Shown one piece after another: positions 1 to 6,314 of a stretch of 7,589 bases of DNA. The stretch lies in the NCBI GenBank assembly GCA_028694875.1, contig JAQVKB010000043.1:1-7589 (forward strand). The letters are read 5' to 3'. This DNA comes from Candidatus Izemoplasmatales bacterium (GTDB taxonomy: Bacteria > Bacillota_I > Bacilli_A > Izemoplasmatales > Hujiaoplasmataceae). The notes beneath the pieces were generated by a model. The model ran no database searches. It saw nothing but the letters and a program-made list of their open reading frames with translations, and was not told the origin of the DNA. Numbering within the stretch: position 1 is the stretch's first letter; each line of letters starts with the position of its first letter. The translations under genes and the position numbers were made by a program.

Positions 1-418
1 CGAGCATCGTCGTGAGGGCACGCATGACACCGATCGAAGCCCAGGGGTTTCCAGAGCCCGATGCGGACATCGCCATACCCAACATACCCACCGCAAGCAA
101 GTAGACAAAGATGAAGAAATTGTCATACACGCCAAACGCGGAGAAAATTGTTCCACCCCAAGTGGGGACCGGCATGAACATCGCGGTAGCGATGATGCCA
201 CCCAGCGCCATGATCACGCCAAAGTCGAAAATCCAACCATGGGAGATCGCACGCTTCGAAAGCAATTTGAAGATATCAAGGAATTCTTGGTACCATCTTG
301 GCCCAATCCGTTTTTGAAGTCTTGCGACGATTTGACGGTTGAATCCAGCGATCGTGGTTTGTAGGACGAATCCGAACAGTGCAACGCCTAATCCGGCGAG
401 GATCTGTAATGCTAACAT
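1..418 (-). CDS. NuoH/MbhM-like membrane subunit (complex I subunit 1 family), 3' end cut by window edge
   Basis: Only the first 139 codons lie in the window. The start ATG shares one base with the stop of the upstream gene (TAATG), and a GGGGTG ribosome site precedes it. The first transmembrane helix (about residues 3-25) is followed by the family signature RLQKRIGPRWYQ (33-44) and FLDIFKLLSK (46-55), the R-x-Q-x-R-x-GP...D..KLL pattern of NuoH, MbhM and HycD/HyfC. Two more helices follow, and then SGSGNPWASIG (about 117-127), which resembles the SS-NP(Y/F) segment of group 4 hydrogenase-type homologues. Such subunits anchor the hydrophilic redox arm and join it to the ion-pumping subunits; I infer that role here. 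It shows that this operon is not a plain Mrp antiporter but a ferredoxin-linked respiratory complex. The acidic residue usual just after KLL.K is replaced by RA. The family is clear; the exact complex depends on genes outside the window. Confidence 0.9.
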   Translation of the reverse strand, partial: MLALQILAGLGVALFGFVLQTTIAGFNRQIVARLQKRIGPRWYQEFLDIFKLLSKRAISHGWIFDFGVIMALGGIIATAMFMPVPTWGGTIFSAFGVYDNFFIFVYLLAVGMLGMAMSASGSGNPWASIGVMRALTTML

Positions 419-2253
419 TAGAATTCACCCCACAATAAGAAGATGAGAATCAGAATTGTCCAGAACAGGGCAACCTCTGCGAATTTCGACATGAAGAGGT
501 ATTTGGCAAGTTGGCCAACCTCCTTGACCTTGTAGGCCAATGCGTTGTAGAAATCCCTCATTTTCGTGGTATATTTCTCATACAAACGCTCGAGCGGTGC
601 ATAGAAGTCTTTGGTATAGTGTAACAATTCTTCGTTGTGAACGAAGTTCGCGGCAGTATACGTATCCATCAATGTCACCTTGCGGCTCTTCTTCAAGACA
701 AAGAAGATGATCGCCGCAACGACAACTCCAACTGCGAAGACCAAGGAGATAATCGCTGGAGCGAGAGTACCGTAATACCCATTGAGTGTAAACGGAGCTG
801 CGACAGCAACTTGCAAAGCGGGATATCCAAGATCGGTAATCACACCATTGGTCACACCAAGCAACCAGTCTGGGAAGACGCCGGTATAGACATTGAGTGC
901 CGTGATGATCAACATGGGAATCATCATGAGCAATGGTGCTTCTTTGACTTGACCGTCGTATTTCGTGATCCATTGACCAAGGAACAACGCGGCCAACGGA
1001 CGGAACACATAGAGGAACGAACCAATCGATCCAAAGAAGACAGCGATGGTGACCAACACCATACCCTTATTGAGGACAGCTTGGAAAATCAACCATTTGG
1101 AGATGAATCCACCCATCGGAGGAATCCCCGCCATCGAAATAATCGCAACGAGGTACACGATGTAGGTTACCGGCATCTTGTGAATCAAGCCGCCGAGTTC
1201 GCTCATCTTCGTCGTACCAGTTTGTCTTGCGACCGCCGCAATCGCCATAAAGGCACCAGCACTCGCAAGGGCATGCGCGAGGATATGATAGAATCCACCG
1301 GCGAACGCCACGCTATCGAGAAGCGAGAACGCCACCAAGATGTATCCACCATGGCTCATCGAAGAATATGCCAACAATTTTTTGGCATCGTCTTCTCGAA
1401 TCGCCATCAACGTACCAAAGACAATCGATAAGCTTCCAAGAATCGCGACAATCCATTGTGCGACAGGCAACGCAATCGCATCGATGGTTACTGAGAACGG
1501 CGCAATTCGAATCAGTGCAAAGACGGCCACAAAAGCACCGAGTTTGACCAAAGCTCCGGAAAGAACTGGGCTAAACGGATGCGGTGCATTACCATGAGCT
1601 TCCGGCAACCAAATATGGAAGGGGAAGGCACCTAGTTTCGCAAAACCAGCAATCAAGAACAACACAAACACGAGCGCTTCTTTGCCGCTACCGGTGAGTG
1701 CTGCGAGTCCAGTGGACAAGCCATAACTACCAGACACATTCGCCATCACGAGGATGCCGAAGAGCATCGCAAACGATCCAGCAGCACTGAATCCATAATA
1801 GGAGACCGCCGCTTTCTTGCTCTTGCCCATCGGGATCAAGAACATTGACGTCCACACGATGAATTCAAAGAAGAAGAACAGTTGAATCGTGTTTTCTGTA
1901 AAGAACGTGCCAAGCACACCCGCCAAGCTCCATAAGAAGAGCATATTGTAGACGCTTGGGTATTTGTAATGATCGAGGAAATATGGATGGAAGAAGCTGA
2001 CCATCAAATAGACAAACACAATGATGATCGCGAAGAAGAATCCGAGGTTCGTCACACTAAAGGATAACCAAGGAATCCATTGAACTGTCGTATCCAGTCC
2101 ACCGTTGAATCCGTACGCCGCCAGCGACACAAACGCAAACGTCGTCGCGGCGATCGTAAAGACGCTACCAAGGAATTGGTTGACCTTTGTCAAAAGGTAT
2201 GCGACAAGGCCGGTTCCCAATACAATCAATAATAAGAGTTCAAGATTAGCCAA
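418..2253 (-). CDS. Second antiporter-like subunit, NuoL/MrpD family with C-terminal lateral-helix tail (MbxH'/MbsH'-like)
   Basis: This 611-residue, very hydrophobic protein has about 14 core helices. It keeps the whole ion-channel set of the family: Glu130 in FFFFEFIVW (TM5), Lys206 in AGFAKLGAFPFHIW (TM7), WLPEAHGNAPHPFSP (215-229), Lys237 in SGALVKLGAF (TM8), His323/His327 and Lys386 in GGFISKW (TM12). The last roughly 120 residues leave the core. A helix (about 496-520) leads to a charged amphipathic stretch (about 528-590, with LHYTKDFYAPLERLYEKY), and a final helix (594-608) follows. That layout fits the lateral helix of NuoL, and of H' in Mbx/Mbs complexes, which clamps neighbouring subunits. 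The start is TTG at 2253, eight bases inside the upstream gene, with AGGTGA six bases before it; no ATG fits. I infer that it is the distal proton-pumping unit next to the NuoH-like subunit. Confidence 0.92.
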   Translation of the reverse strand: MANLELLLLIVLGTGLVAYLLTKVNQFLGSVFTIAATTFAFVSLAAYGFNGGLDTTVQWIPWLSFSVTNLGFFFAIIIVFVYLMVSFFHPYFLDHYKYPSVYNMLFLWSLAGVLGTFFTENTIQLFFFFEFIVWTSMFLIPMGKSKKAAVSYYGFSAAGSFAMLFGILVMANVSGSYGLSTGLAALTGSGKEALVFVLFLIAGFAKLGAFPFHIWLPEAHGNAPHPFSPVLSGALVKLGAFVAVFALIRIAPFSVTIDAIALPVAQWIVAILGSLSIVFGTLMAIREDDAKKLLAYSSMSHGGYILVAFSLLDSVAFAGGFYHILAHALASAGAFMAIAAVARQTGTTKMSELGGLIHKMPVTYIVYLVAIISMAGIPPMGGFISKWLIFQAVLNKGMVLVTIAVFFGSIGSFLYVFRPLAALFLGQWITKYDGQVKEAPLLMMIPMLIITALNVYTGVFPDWLLGVTNGVITDLGYPALQVAVAAPFTLNGYYGTLAPAIISLVFAVGVVVAAIIFFVLKKSRKVTLMDTYTAANFVHNEELLHYTKDFYAPLERLYEKYTTKMRDFYNALAYKVKEVGQLAKYLFMSKFAEVALFWTILILIFLLWGEF

Positions 2254-3625
2254 GGTCGATCACCTCACTCACGGAATCGATGGTGTTATCAAGATTGTCA
2301 ATCGGTCCTCTGTAGACACCGAAAACAAGCAGAAGTGCTGCCGCAAGAGCAATCACGACCGTCGCAACGTTACCAAAGGAGACTTTGACTTCTTTTTCAC
2401 CGGGATACCATAGTTTGACAAGCATACGAACATAATAAATGCCTTCGACCAAACTTGCGACGAGAATCACCGCAATCGCCAACCAATTCGCATTGGCCGC
2501 CAATTCGGTCAAATATCCAAGTTTCAAGACGAATCCCGCAAAGAGCGGAATGCCAATCACGGAAAGCGCGGCGACGCTGAATGCAACACCCACGACATAG
2601 TTGCCTTGGAACATTCCTTGCAAGGAATCCAAATCATCGCAGCCCACTTCTTTTTGGGCTTTCGTGACGACATAGAACAATACGAATTTCGAAACGGCAT
2701 TCGCCACAGCGAGGAGGGCTCCCCAAAGGACGAGACCATTGACGAACAGTAAAATGACAACGCTCGCTTGCGCGATCGAGGAATACAGAAGAATTTCTCT
2801 GGCTTTCTTGGATGAAAATGCCATCGCTTCGCCAAGCGCAATCCCGAGTAAGAGAATCGCGACGACCACCACGAGCAAGTTTCCTTGGAAAGCAAAGAGG
2901 TTGTTTAAGAGTCTTCCGAACACGAAGGAAACCGTGACGGCATAAACACTCGCAAACATCGGACCAGACATCGTGTTTGAAGAACCCAACACGCCTTTGA
3001 CCCAAGAGTTGAATGGCAAGAGTTTGGCTTCGACGCCAAGTCCAACAAACATCAAGAAGAACGGAAGAATCAACGCGGAAGCACTCACGGTCGCCGCATT
3101 GATTTTTTCAATCATGTCGACCATGTTGAGCGTTCCGAACATCGCGTACAGAATGATGAGTCCAAACAAATAGAAACTGCTGCCAACAGCGCCAAGTACC
3201 AAATAATGGAACACGGACGCTGGCTTTTTGTTGGACGCGGCAATCAAGTACGCCGCGATGCCCGCGATTTCTAGGAACACAAACAAGTTGAAGAGGTCAT
3301 TCGTTAAGATCAATCCATTGAGTCCCGCAAGGGCCACAAGCAGAATCGAAGAGAACTGATGATACTCTTTGACATTGAGAAGTCCAATCACAAACACGAG
3401 CGCGTTGACCGCGAACAACGCGATGAACGAGTACGTGTCGAGAAGCAAACTGATGCCAAACGGAGGTTGGAACCCACCGATGACGACGATTCCTGTCGGA
3501 ACCAAGAACAACAAGACAAGATTAGCGATTGGCGTTGCTAGCAACAACCATGGTGCCAATTTCTTCGAAAGAATCGAGACAAACGCCACCAACAAAGGGA
3601 TGGCAATCAATAACACGGCGCTCAT
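2246..3625 (-). CDS. mrpD: First antiporter-like subunit, MrpD/NuoM family (MbxH-like), with altered channel residues
   Basis: A 459-residue membrane protein of about 14 helices, the usual MrpD length. The fold signatures are present: TM5 FVFLEIAGIAAYL with Glu119, the ILLYSSIAQAS segment (278-288), and GIPLFAGFVLKLGYL (358-372) with Lys368. The central channel is odd. Aligned with the next gene at the shared P...W, the TM7 Lys position is Glu199, with a Lys two residues later at 201. The WLP-x-A-H loop reads WVKGVLGSSNT (208-218), the TM8 Lys position is Val230, and the His of the later NHA-K pattern is Asn309 (Lys313 kept). The protein may therefore carry ions differently from its partner or act partly as a structural spacer; that is inference. 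ATG at 3625 overlaps the upstream TGA as ATGA, with GGAGG nine bases before it. The symbol gives the family only. Confidence 0.9.
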   Translation of the reverse strand: MSAVLLIAIPLLVAFVSILSKKLAPWLLLATPIANLVLLFLVPTGIVVIGGFQPPFGISLLLDTYSFIALFAVNALVFVIGLLNVKEYHQFSSILLVALAGLNGLILTNDLFNLFVFLEIAGIAAYLIAASNKKPASVFHYLVLGAVGSSFYLFGLIILYAMFGTLNMVDMIEKINAATVSASALILPFFLMFVGLGVEAKLLPFNSWVKGVLGSSNTMSGPMFASVYAVTVSFVFGRLLNNLFAFQGNLLVVVVAILLLGIALGEAMAFSSKKAREILLYSSIAQASVVILLFVNGLVLWGALLAVANAVSKFVLFYVVTKAQKEVGCDDLDSLQGMFQGNYVVGVAFSVAALSVIGIPLFAGFVLKLGYLTELAANANWLAIAVILVASLVEGIYYVRMLVKLWYPGEKEVKVSFGNVATVVIALAAALLLVFGVYRGPIDNLDNTIDSVSEVIDLG

Positions 3626-3960
3626 TTCAATTCCTCCACTTCGTCGAGATCGAAAGTACCGTATTTGGCATAAATGCTTTTCGCAAATGCGAGTCCTAAA
3701 GCGGTCGTACCAACGCCGATGACAATGGCGGTGAGCACGAGGGCTTGGGGAAGCGGATCCACGAAGAGCAACGCGCTGGTGTTATTGACCGAAGTCAAAA
3801 TCGGCGCGATACCACCGGAAACGTATCCGATCGAGATAATGAAGATGTTGAGTCCAATTTCAAGGACATTCAACGACACGATAATTTTGATCACATTGCG
3901 GTTCGTGAGAAGACCATAGAGGCCAAGCACGAAGAGCAGAATCGCAGCGTATTGGATCAT
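3622..3960 (-). CDS. mrpC: MrpC/NuoK-like small membrane subunit (MbxG-like)
   Basis: 112 residues, normal for MrpC/NuoK, with three predicted helices (about 3-20, 24-45, 70-93). The strongest signature is DPLPQALVLTAIVIGVGTTA (68-87), the MrpC/MbhG/NuoK third-helix motif. The second helix contains SLNVLEIGLNIF with Glu34, near where NuoK has its key membrane glutamate. Many stand-alone MrpC proteins, as I recall them, lack an acid there, so the gene leans toward the respiratory-complex branch. The tail is acidic (DLDEVEE). ATG overlaps the previous TGA (ATGA), with GAGGGGG seven bases upstream. The subunit is expected to sit between the MrpB-like and MrpD-like proteins and help form the lateral ion path. 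Confidence 0.93.
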   Translation of the reverse strand: MIQYAAILLFVLGLYGLLTNRNVIKIIVSLNVLEIGLNIFIISIGYVSGGIAPILTSVNNTSALLFVDPLPQALVLTAIVIGVGTTALGLAFAKSIYAKYGTFDLDEVEELK

Positions 3961-4709
3961 GCTAAGTCCCCCTCTGTGAGAAAATGATCGATGATGCCCG
4001 AAATCTCACTACCCACTTTCAAACCGATGAGAACATAGACAATCGGCAGCACGCCAGCGCTGAACAAATCGCCAACGGTTCCTGTCGGTAAGAAGTTTTG
4101 TAAGAAGTATGTCGCGAGAACAAGACCGAGAAGACCGACGATGACATAGAGGCTGCCCGCGACGCTTTCCAAGACTTTGAATCCTTTGACTTTGGTGCGG
4201 AATTCATCATCCGCGAGATACAGTAACAAAATCGAACTCGCAATCATCGCACCGCCGGGGAATCCACCACCGGGGGTCAGATGTCCGTGAAGAATCACGT
4301 ACACGCCCGTCATCAAGATGATGCCAAACAACGCACGGGATCCGACGCGAAGCATAAAGTTCGGTTTGAAATTGAGTGCCAAACGTTTTTGTTTGCCTGC
4401 GACGCCAAGAAGAAGCGCAACACCAAGTGAAGAAATAAACAAGACGGTGACTTCTCCCAAGGTATCAAAACTACGGTAATCGACCACAATCGAGGTCACG
4501 AGGTTGGCTGCGCCATCCTCGGCATCGGTGGTTTGTCCAAATACGACGTCGCCGTTGTCGCCATTCACGGATTTGTCCAAGAACAACGCCGAAATACGGT
4601 CTGCGATTGAAACATCACCGAACTCAGGAAACAACGTATTCGCACGAAGCGAGAAAATCATCAAAACGCCAAGACCGATGGTCAGAACGAACGCGAAGAG
4701 TTTTTTCAT
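3957..4709 (-). CDS. mrpB: Fused MrpA C-terminal domain + MrpB subunit (MbhE-MbhF fusion type)
   Basis: A 250-residue protein made of two units that are separate genes in Mbh hydrogenase operons. The N-terminal part (1 to about 105) has a helix at 3-22, a hydrophilic outside loop at about 28-68, then NLVTSIVVDYRSFDTLGE (69-86) and a second helix. The xDFRxxDTLGE pattern marks the end of MrpA and MbhE. The C-terminal part (about 115-250) is MrpB/MbhF: HGHLTPGGGFPGG (141-153), a long helix, and GVLPIVYVLIGLKVGSE (219-235) near the end. MrpB is thought to take part in the sodium path of the complex. The 40-residue polar loop between the first two helices is longer than I would expect. The start ATG overlaps the upstream TGA, and AGGAGGG lies nine bases upstream. 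The symbol refers to the C-terminal half. Confidence 0.92.
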   Translation of the reverse strand: MKKLFAFVLTIGLGVLMIFSLRANTLFPEFGDVSIADRISALFLDKSVNGDNGDVVFGQTTDAEDGAANLVTSIVVDYRSFDTLGEVTVLFISSLGVALLLGVAGKQKRLALNFKPNFMLRVGSRALFGIILMTGVYVILHGHLTPGGGFPGGAMIASSILLLYLADDEFRTKVKGFKVLESVAGSLYVIVGLLGLVLATYFLQNFLPTGTVGDLFSAGVLPIVYVLIGLKVGSEISGIIDHFLTEGDLA

Positions 4710-4960
4710 TTCTTCGATCCCTCCTTTTTCACCGATAGGAGCGTGAAGATGAAGAGCGCCGTCACGAGACCGCTGCCGATGACGGCTTCGGTCAACGCCA
4801 CGTCCGGCGCTTTCAGAAGCACAAAACTAACGACCGCCAGCATCGAAAGTCCCGATAGGAACAACACGCTTTTGATCAAATCTTTCGATTGAATCGCCAC
4901 GAACGCGATGATGAGAAGCAACGCGCCGATGACGATTGATACGATATCGAGAAGCATCAT
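4706..4960 (-). CDS. Small DUF4040-type membrane subunit (MbhD/MbxD-like, MrpA fragment)
   Basis: 84 residues with three helices (about 5-23, 28-48, 55-76). The signature APDVALTEAVIGSGLVTALF (51-70), with Asp53 and Glu58, is the conserved core of the DUF4040/MbhD family. That family corresponds to one late-helix part of the large MrpA protein, here a separate gene. In Mbh/Mbx complexes this subunit forms part of the proposed sodium channel together with the MrpB, MrpC, MrpF and MrpG parts; the acids in the helix are plausible ion ligands by inference. ATG at 4960 overlaps the previous stop as ATGA, with AGGTGA six bases upstream. The second Met (4957) is equally possible and would shorten the protein by one residue. 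Confidence 0.9.
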   Translation of the reverse strand: MMLLDIVSIVIGALLLIIAFVAIQSKDLIKSVLFLSGLSMLAVVSFVLLKAPDVALTEAVIGSGLVTALFIFTLLSVKKEGSKK

Positions 4961-5277
4961 TTCGCGTCACCTCGATTCGCAAGTTCGTCTTGAACTAAAT
5001 TGTCAGGAATTTGTTTGGATTTGTATGTGGCTTTGGCAATCGCAGAAGAACCAATCGGGTTCGAAATCACGATGAACACGATGATTAAGACGATTTTGAA
5101 CGCCCAATCTAAATTTCCTAAGCCAACACCAATCAATGTGGAAAAGGCACCAAGCGTTGTCGCTTTCGTCCCGGCTTGGATTCGGTTGAATGTATCCGGC
5201 ATTCTCAATACGCCGAGTCCACCAAGCAAAAAGAACAAACCGCCGATGATTAAGAAGACATAACTAGCGATTGTCAT
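4957..5277 (-). CDS. mrpG: MrpG-like subunit (MbxC-like)
   Basis: 106 residues with three helices (about 4-24, 42-55, 61-74). Family motifs are GVLRMPDTFNRIQAGTKATT (22-41), with the RxPDxxxRxxAxTKAxTLG pattern that defines MrpG/MnhG, and NPIGSSAIAKA (73-83) after the last helix. I chose ATG at 5277 because GGAGGG (5286-5291) sits eight bases before it. A frame start 18 bases further up would place that ribosome site inside the coding region. The gene overlaps the end of MrpF by 14 bases. The short polar tail is ordinary for the family. Like MrpE and MrpF, it belongs to the small-subunit end of the Mrp module and is needed for assembly and Na+ transport in known Mrp systems. Confidence 0.93.
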   Translation of the reverse strand: MTIASYVFLIIGGLFFLLGGLGVLRMPDTFNRIQAGTKATTLGAFSTLIGVGLGNLDWAFKIVLIIVFIVISNPIGSSAIAKATYKSKQIPDNLVQDELANRGDAK

Positions 5278-5539
5278 CGTTTTTGCCCTCCACATATCTC
5301 GCGAATACCACGGTCTCTAAGAACGCCAAGATCGCATAGACCATCGCGATGTCTAAATACAAGCTGTTTTGGAACACAGCAGCTAAGACAGCGATGACAC
5401 CGATGACAATCATGTTGAAGGTGTCAAGAGCTACGACGCGGTCGCTTAATTTTGGTCCTTTGATAAAACGAATCACAGCGAAGAGGACGCCAAGTCCCAA
5501 GAGGGAAAACACCACAATGTTAAGAATATCATTCGTCAT
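5264..5539 (-). CDS. mrpF: MrpF-like subunit (MbxB-like)
   Basis: 91 residues with three helices (about 4-25, 42-56, 62-81). The cytoplasmic loop after helix 1 carries IKGPKLSDRVVALDT (26-40), the GP-x-x-x-DRVVALD signature of MrpF/MnhF with Asp33, Arg34 and Asp39. Helix 3 starts at LYLDIAMVYAILAF, with Asp63 as in the family. Mrp studies connect these acids with ion handling at the Na+ side of the complex; the extension to this protein is inference. ATG overlaps the preceding TGA (ATGA), and AGGAGG (5549-5554) is nine bases upstream. The gene ends in TAG inside the next gene. Confidence 0.94.
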   Translation of the reverse strand: MTNDILNIVVFSLLGLGVLFAVIRFIKGPKLSDRVVALDTFNMIVIGVIAVLAAVFQNSLYLDIAMVYAILAFLETVVFARYVEGKNDDNR

Positions 5540-6018
5540 TTGAAGATACCTCCTAACACCTTTTCAAAAGGTTCACTGATGTTTTTCCGGTTTTCCTCTT
5601 CATTTTGTCCCTTGACATCGACAGTATGTACATAAATGTAATCATCTTCAACATCAATCGACAAGGTACCGGGGGTGAGGGTGATCGAGTTCGCAAGGGT
5701 CAATTTTCCAAAATCCCCTTTGAGATTGGTTTTCACTTTGACGATTCCAGGATTGAGAGGAATCTTCGGGGTGAGAACCCTTCTTGCGACATCGAAGTTC
5801 GCGACAATCAGTTTCCAAATGAAGAGCGGAAGATAGACAAATACGAACTTGACAAGCTTCCAAGGGAATTTCCAATCGATCCGGAAATCGACGAATTTCA
5901 CAAGGATGAGTGTCAAGGCCGCACTGACGATGCTTCCAAGGATGACTTCATCAAGCGTAAAGCCAGCCAGAAACAGATAGACTACGAACATCACGAGGAA
6001 AGTAGCTAAATACTTCAT
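5536..6018 (-). CDS. mrpE: MrpE-like subunit, first gene of the operon (MbxA-like)
   Basis: 160 residues: two or three N-terminal helices (about 3-20, 25-41, 55-75) and a cytoplasmic domain. The domain carries NPGIVKVKTNL (89-99), LANSITLTPGTLSIDV (108-123) and YIYVHTVDV (127-135), the core MrpE/MnhE/MbhA signature. The correct start is ATG at 6018: a perfect AGGAGG (6025-6030) lies six bases upstream. The longest open frame begins at a GTG (6036) and would contain that ribosome site, so I reject it. As first gene it follows a leader of about 290 nt. MrpE helps assemble the small-subunit end of the complex; it is not thought to pump by itself. Confidence 0.94.
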   Translation of the reverse strand: MKYLATFLVMFVVYLFLAGFTLDEVILGSIVSAALTLILVKFVDFRIDWKFPWKLVKFVFVYLPLFIWKLIVANFDVARRVLTPKIPLNPGIVKVKTNLKGDFGKLTLANSITLTPGTLSIDVEDDYIYVHTVDVKGQNEEENRKNISEPFEKVLGGIFK

Positions 6019-6024
6019 CAAATG

Positions 6025-6030
6025 CCTCCT
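6025..6030 (-). promoter_or_regulatory. Ribosome binding site deciding the MrpE start
   Basis: A perfect AGGAGG on the minus strand, six bases before the ATG at 6018. It lies inside the longer GTG-initiated frame and fixes the start as the shorter form. Confidence 0.9.
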
Positions 6031-6069
6031 ATGCACAGTTTCTTTCTTTATCTATGACACATACGCATC

Positions 6070-6106
6070 CTTCTTTTCCCGCGAGTCGGCCACGCGGGAA
6101 CAGAAG
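6070..6106 (-). repeat. Strong imperfect hairpin in the operon leader
   Basis: Arms CTTCT and TTCCCGCG (6070-6074, 6076-6083) pair with CGCGGGAA and AGAAG (6093-6100, 6102-6106). That gives 13 pairs with one mismatch around a 9-nt loop (6084-6092). There is no U run on either side, so it is not a terminator. The hairpin ends 39 bases before the AGGAGG site. It is the strongest structure in the gap. Confidence 0.7.
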
Positions 6107-6217
6107 AGGTGCGAGTGTGAGTAAAGAACAATGGGTCCATAACGCAAAAAAAGTTTCGGGTTCAAATCGGTTCGATTATTCCACGGAAACGCAAAAATAA
6201 AAAGATGAAGTTAGTCT

Positions 6218-6224
6218 TGGCCGA
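6218..6224 (-). other. Segment complementary to the leader hairpin loop (possible pseudoknot or kissing pair)
   Basis: On the minus strand this reads TCGGCCA, the exact reverse complement of TGGCCGA in the loop of the 6070-6106 hairpin (6086-6092). The two lie about 125 nt apart in the leader. A match of this length to a short loop could arise by chance in roughly one leader in twenty, so it is suggestive only. Confidence 0.3.
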
Positions 6225-6225
6225 G

Positions 6226-6255
6226 ATCCTCCCGGAAAAAAGTCCGGTTAAGGAT
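6226..6255 (-). repeat. Leader hairpin with internal loop
   Basis: In minus-strand RNA, AUCCU pairs with AGGAU (outer stem) and CCGGA with UCCGG (inner stem). They are separated by a small UAA/G internal loop and capped by CUUUUU. It directly precedes the TCGGCCA segment. No U run follows it. Confidence 0.5.
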
Positions 6256-6257
6256 TC

Positions 6258-6276
6258 AATACTAATTTCTAGTATT
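6258..6276 (-). repeat. A/T-rich hairpin at the start of the leader
   Basis: A perfect 7-bp stem, AATACTA with TAGTATT, around a 5-nt loop (6265-6269). On the minus strand it is preceded, not followed, by the homopolymer run. The stem is weak by itself. Confidence 0.45.
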
Positions 6277-6314
6277 TTTGCTCAAGGTTTTCACATTGAC
6301 GTAATGACTGCTTC

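Larger units (their letters stand above)
6019..6308 (-). promoter_or_regulatory. Long structured 5' leader of the antiporter/respiratory operon (candidate riboregulator)
   Basis: From the predicted transcription start (about 6308) to the MrpE start there are about 290 nt with no convincing gene. The leader holds three hairpins (6258-6276, 6226-6255, 6070-6106). Its first half also has pyrimidine-rich runs and its middle has T runs (T7 at 6146-6152). No hairpin is directly followed by a U run, so I see no classic attenuator terminator. The loop of the last hairpin can pair exactly with 6218-6224. I do not recognise a known riboswitch class. The leader is inferred from a promoter prediction and depends on it. 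Confidence 0.45.

Noticed and set aside
1..418. Calling the complex a hydrogenase or a sulfur reductase outright
   Set aside because: The catalytic subunits are outside the window. Gene order favours the Mbx type but does not reveal the electron acceptor.
637..1431. 264-codon open frame on the plus strand opposite the second antiporter gene
   Set aside because: It encodes a charged, low-complexity product with many Arg, His, Asn and Glu, the usual mirror of a hydrophobic membrane gene. It has no family signature and fully overlaps a gene with clear motifs.
5277..5295. Upstream ATG start for the MrpG-like gene
   Set aside because: The GGAGGG site lies within the extra codons and is correctly spaced for the ATG at 5277.
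6018..6036. Upstream GTG start for the MrpE-like gene
   Set aside because: The AGGAGG ribosome site would be inside the coding region, and the six extra residues (through HRRHL) are not part of the family; ATG at 6018 has ideal spacing.
6048..6140. 30-codon leader ORF (ATG at 6140, TAA at 6048) on the minus strand
   Set aside because: There is no ribosome site before it, the product is Arg/Thr-rich with no recognisable pattern, and the strong hairpin lies within it. A regulatory peptide cannot be excluded but is not supported.
6151..6182. tRNA T-arm-like stretch (GGGTTCAAATC followed by GGTTCGATTATTCC)
   Set aside because: No matching acceptor, D or anticodon stems occur at the right distances on the plus strand, and no CCA end. 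It is a chance resemblance or an old remnant at most.
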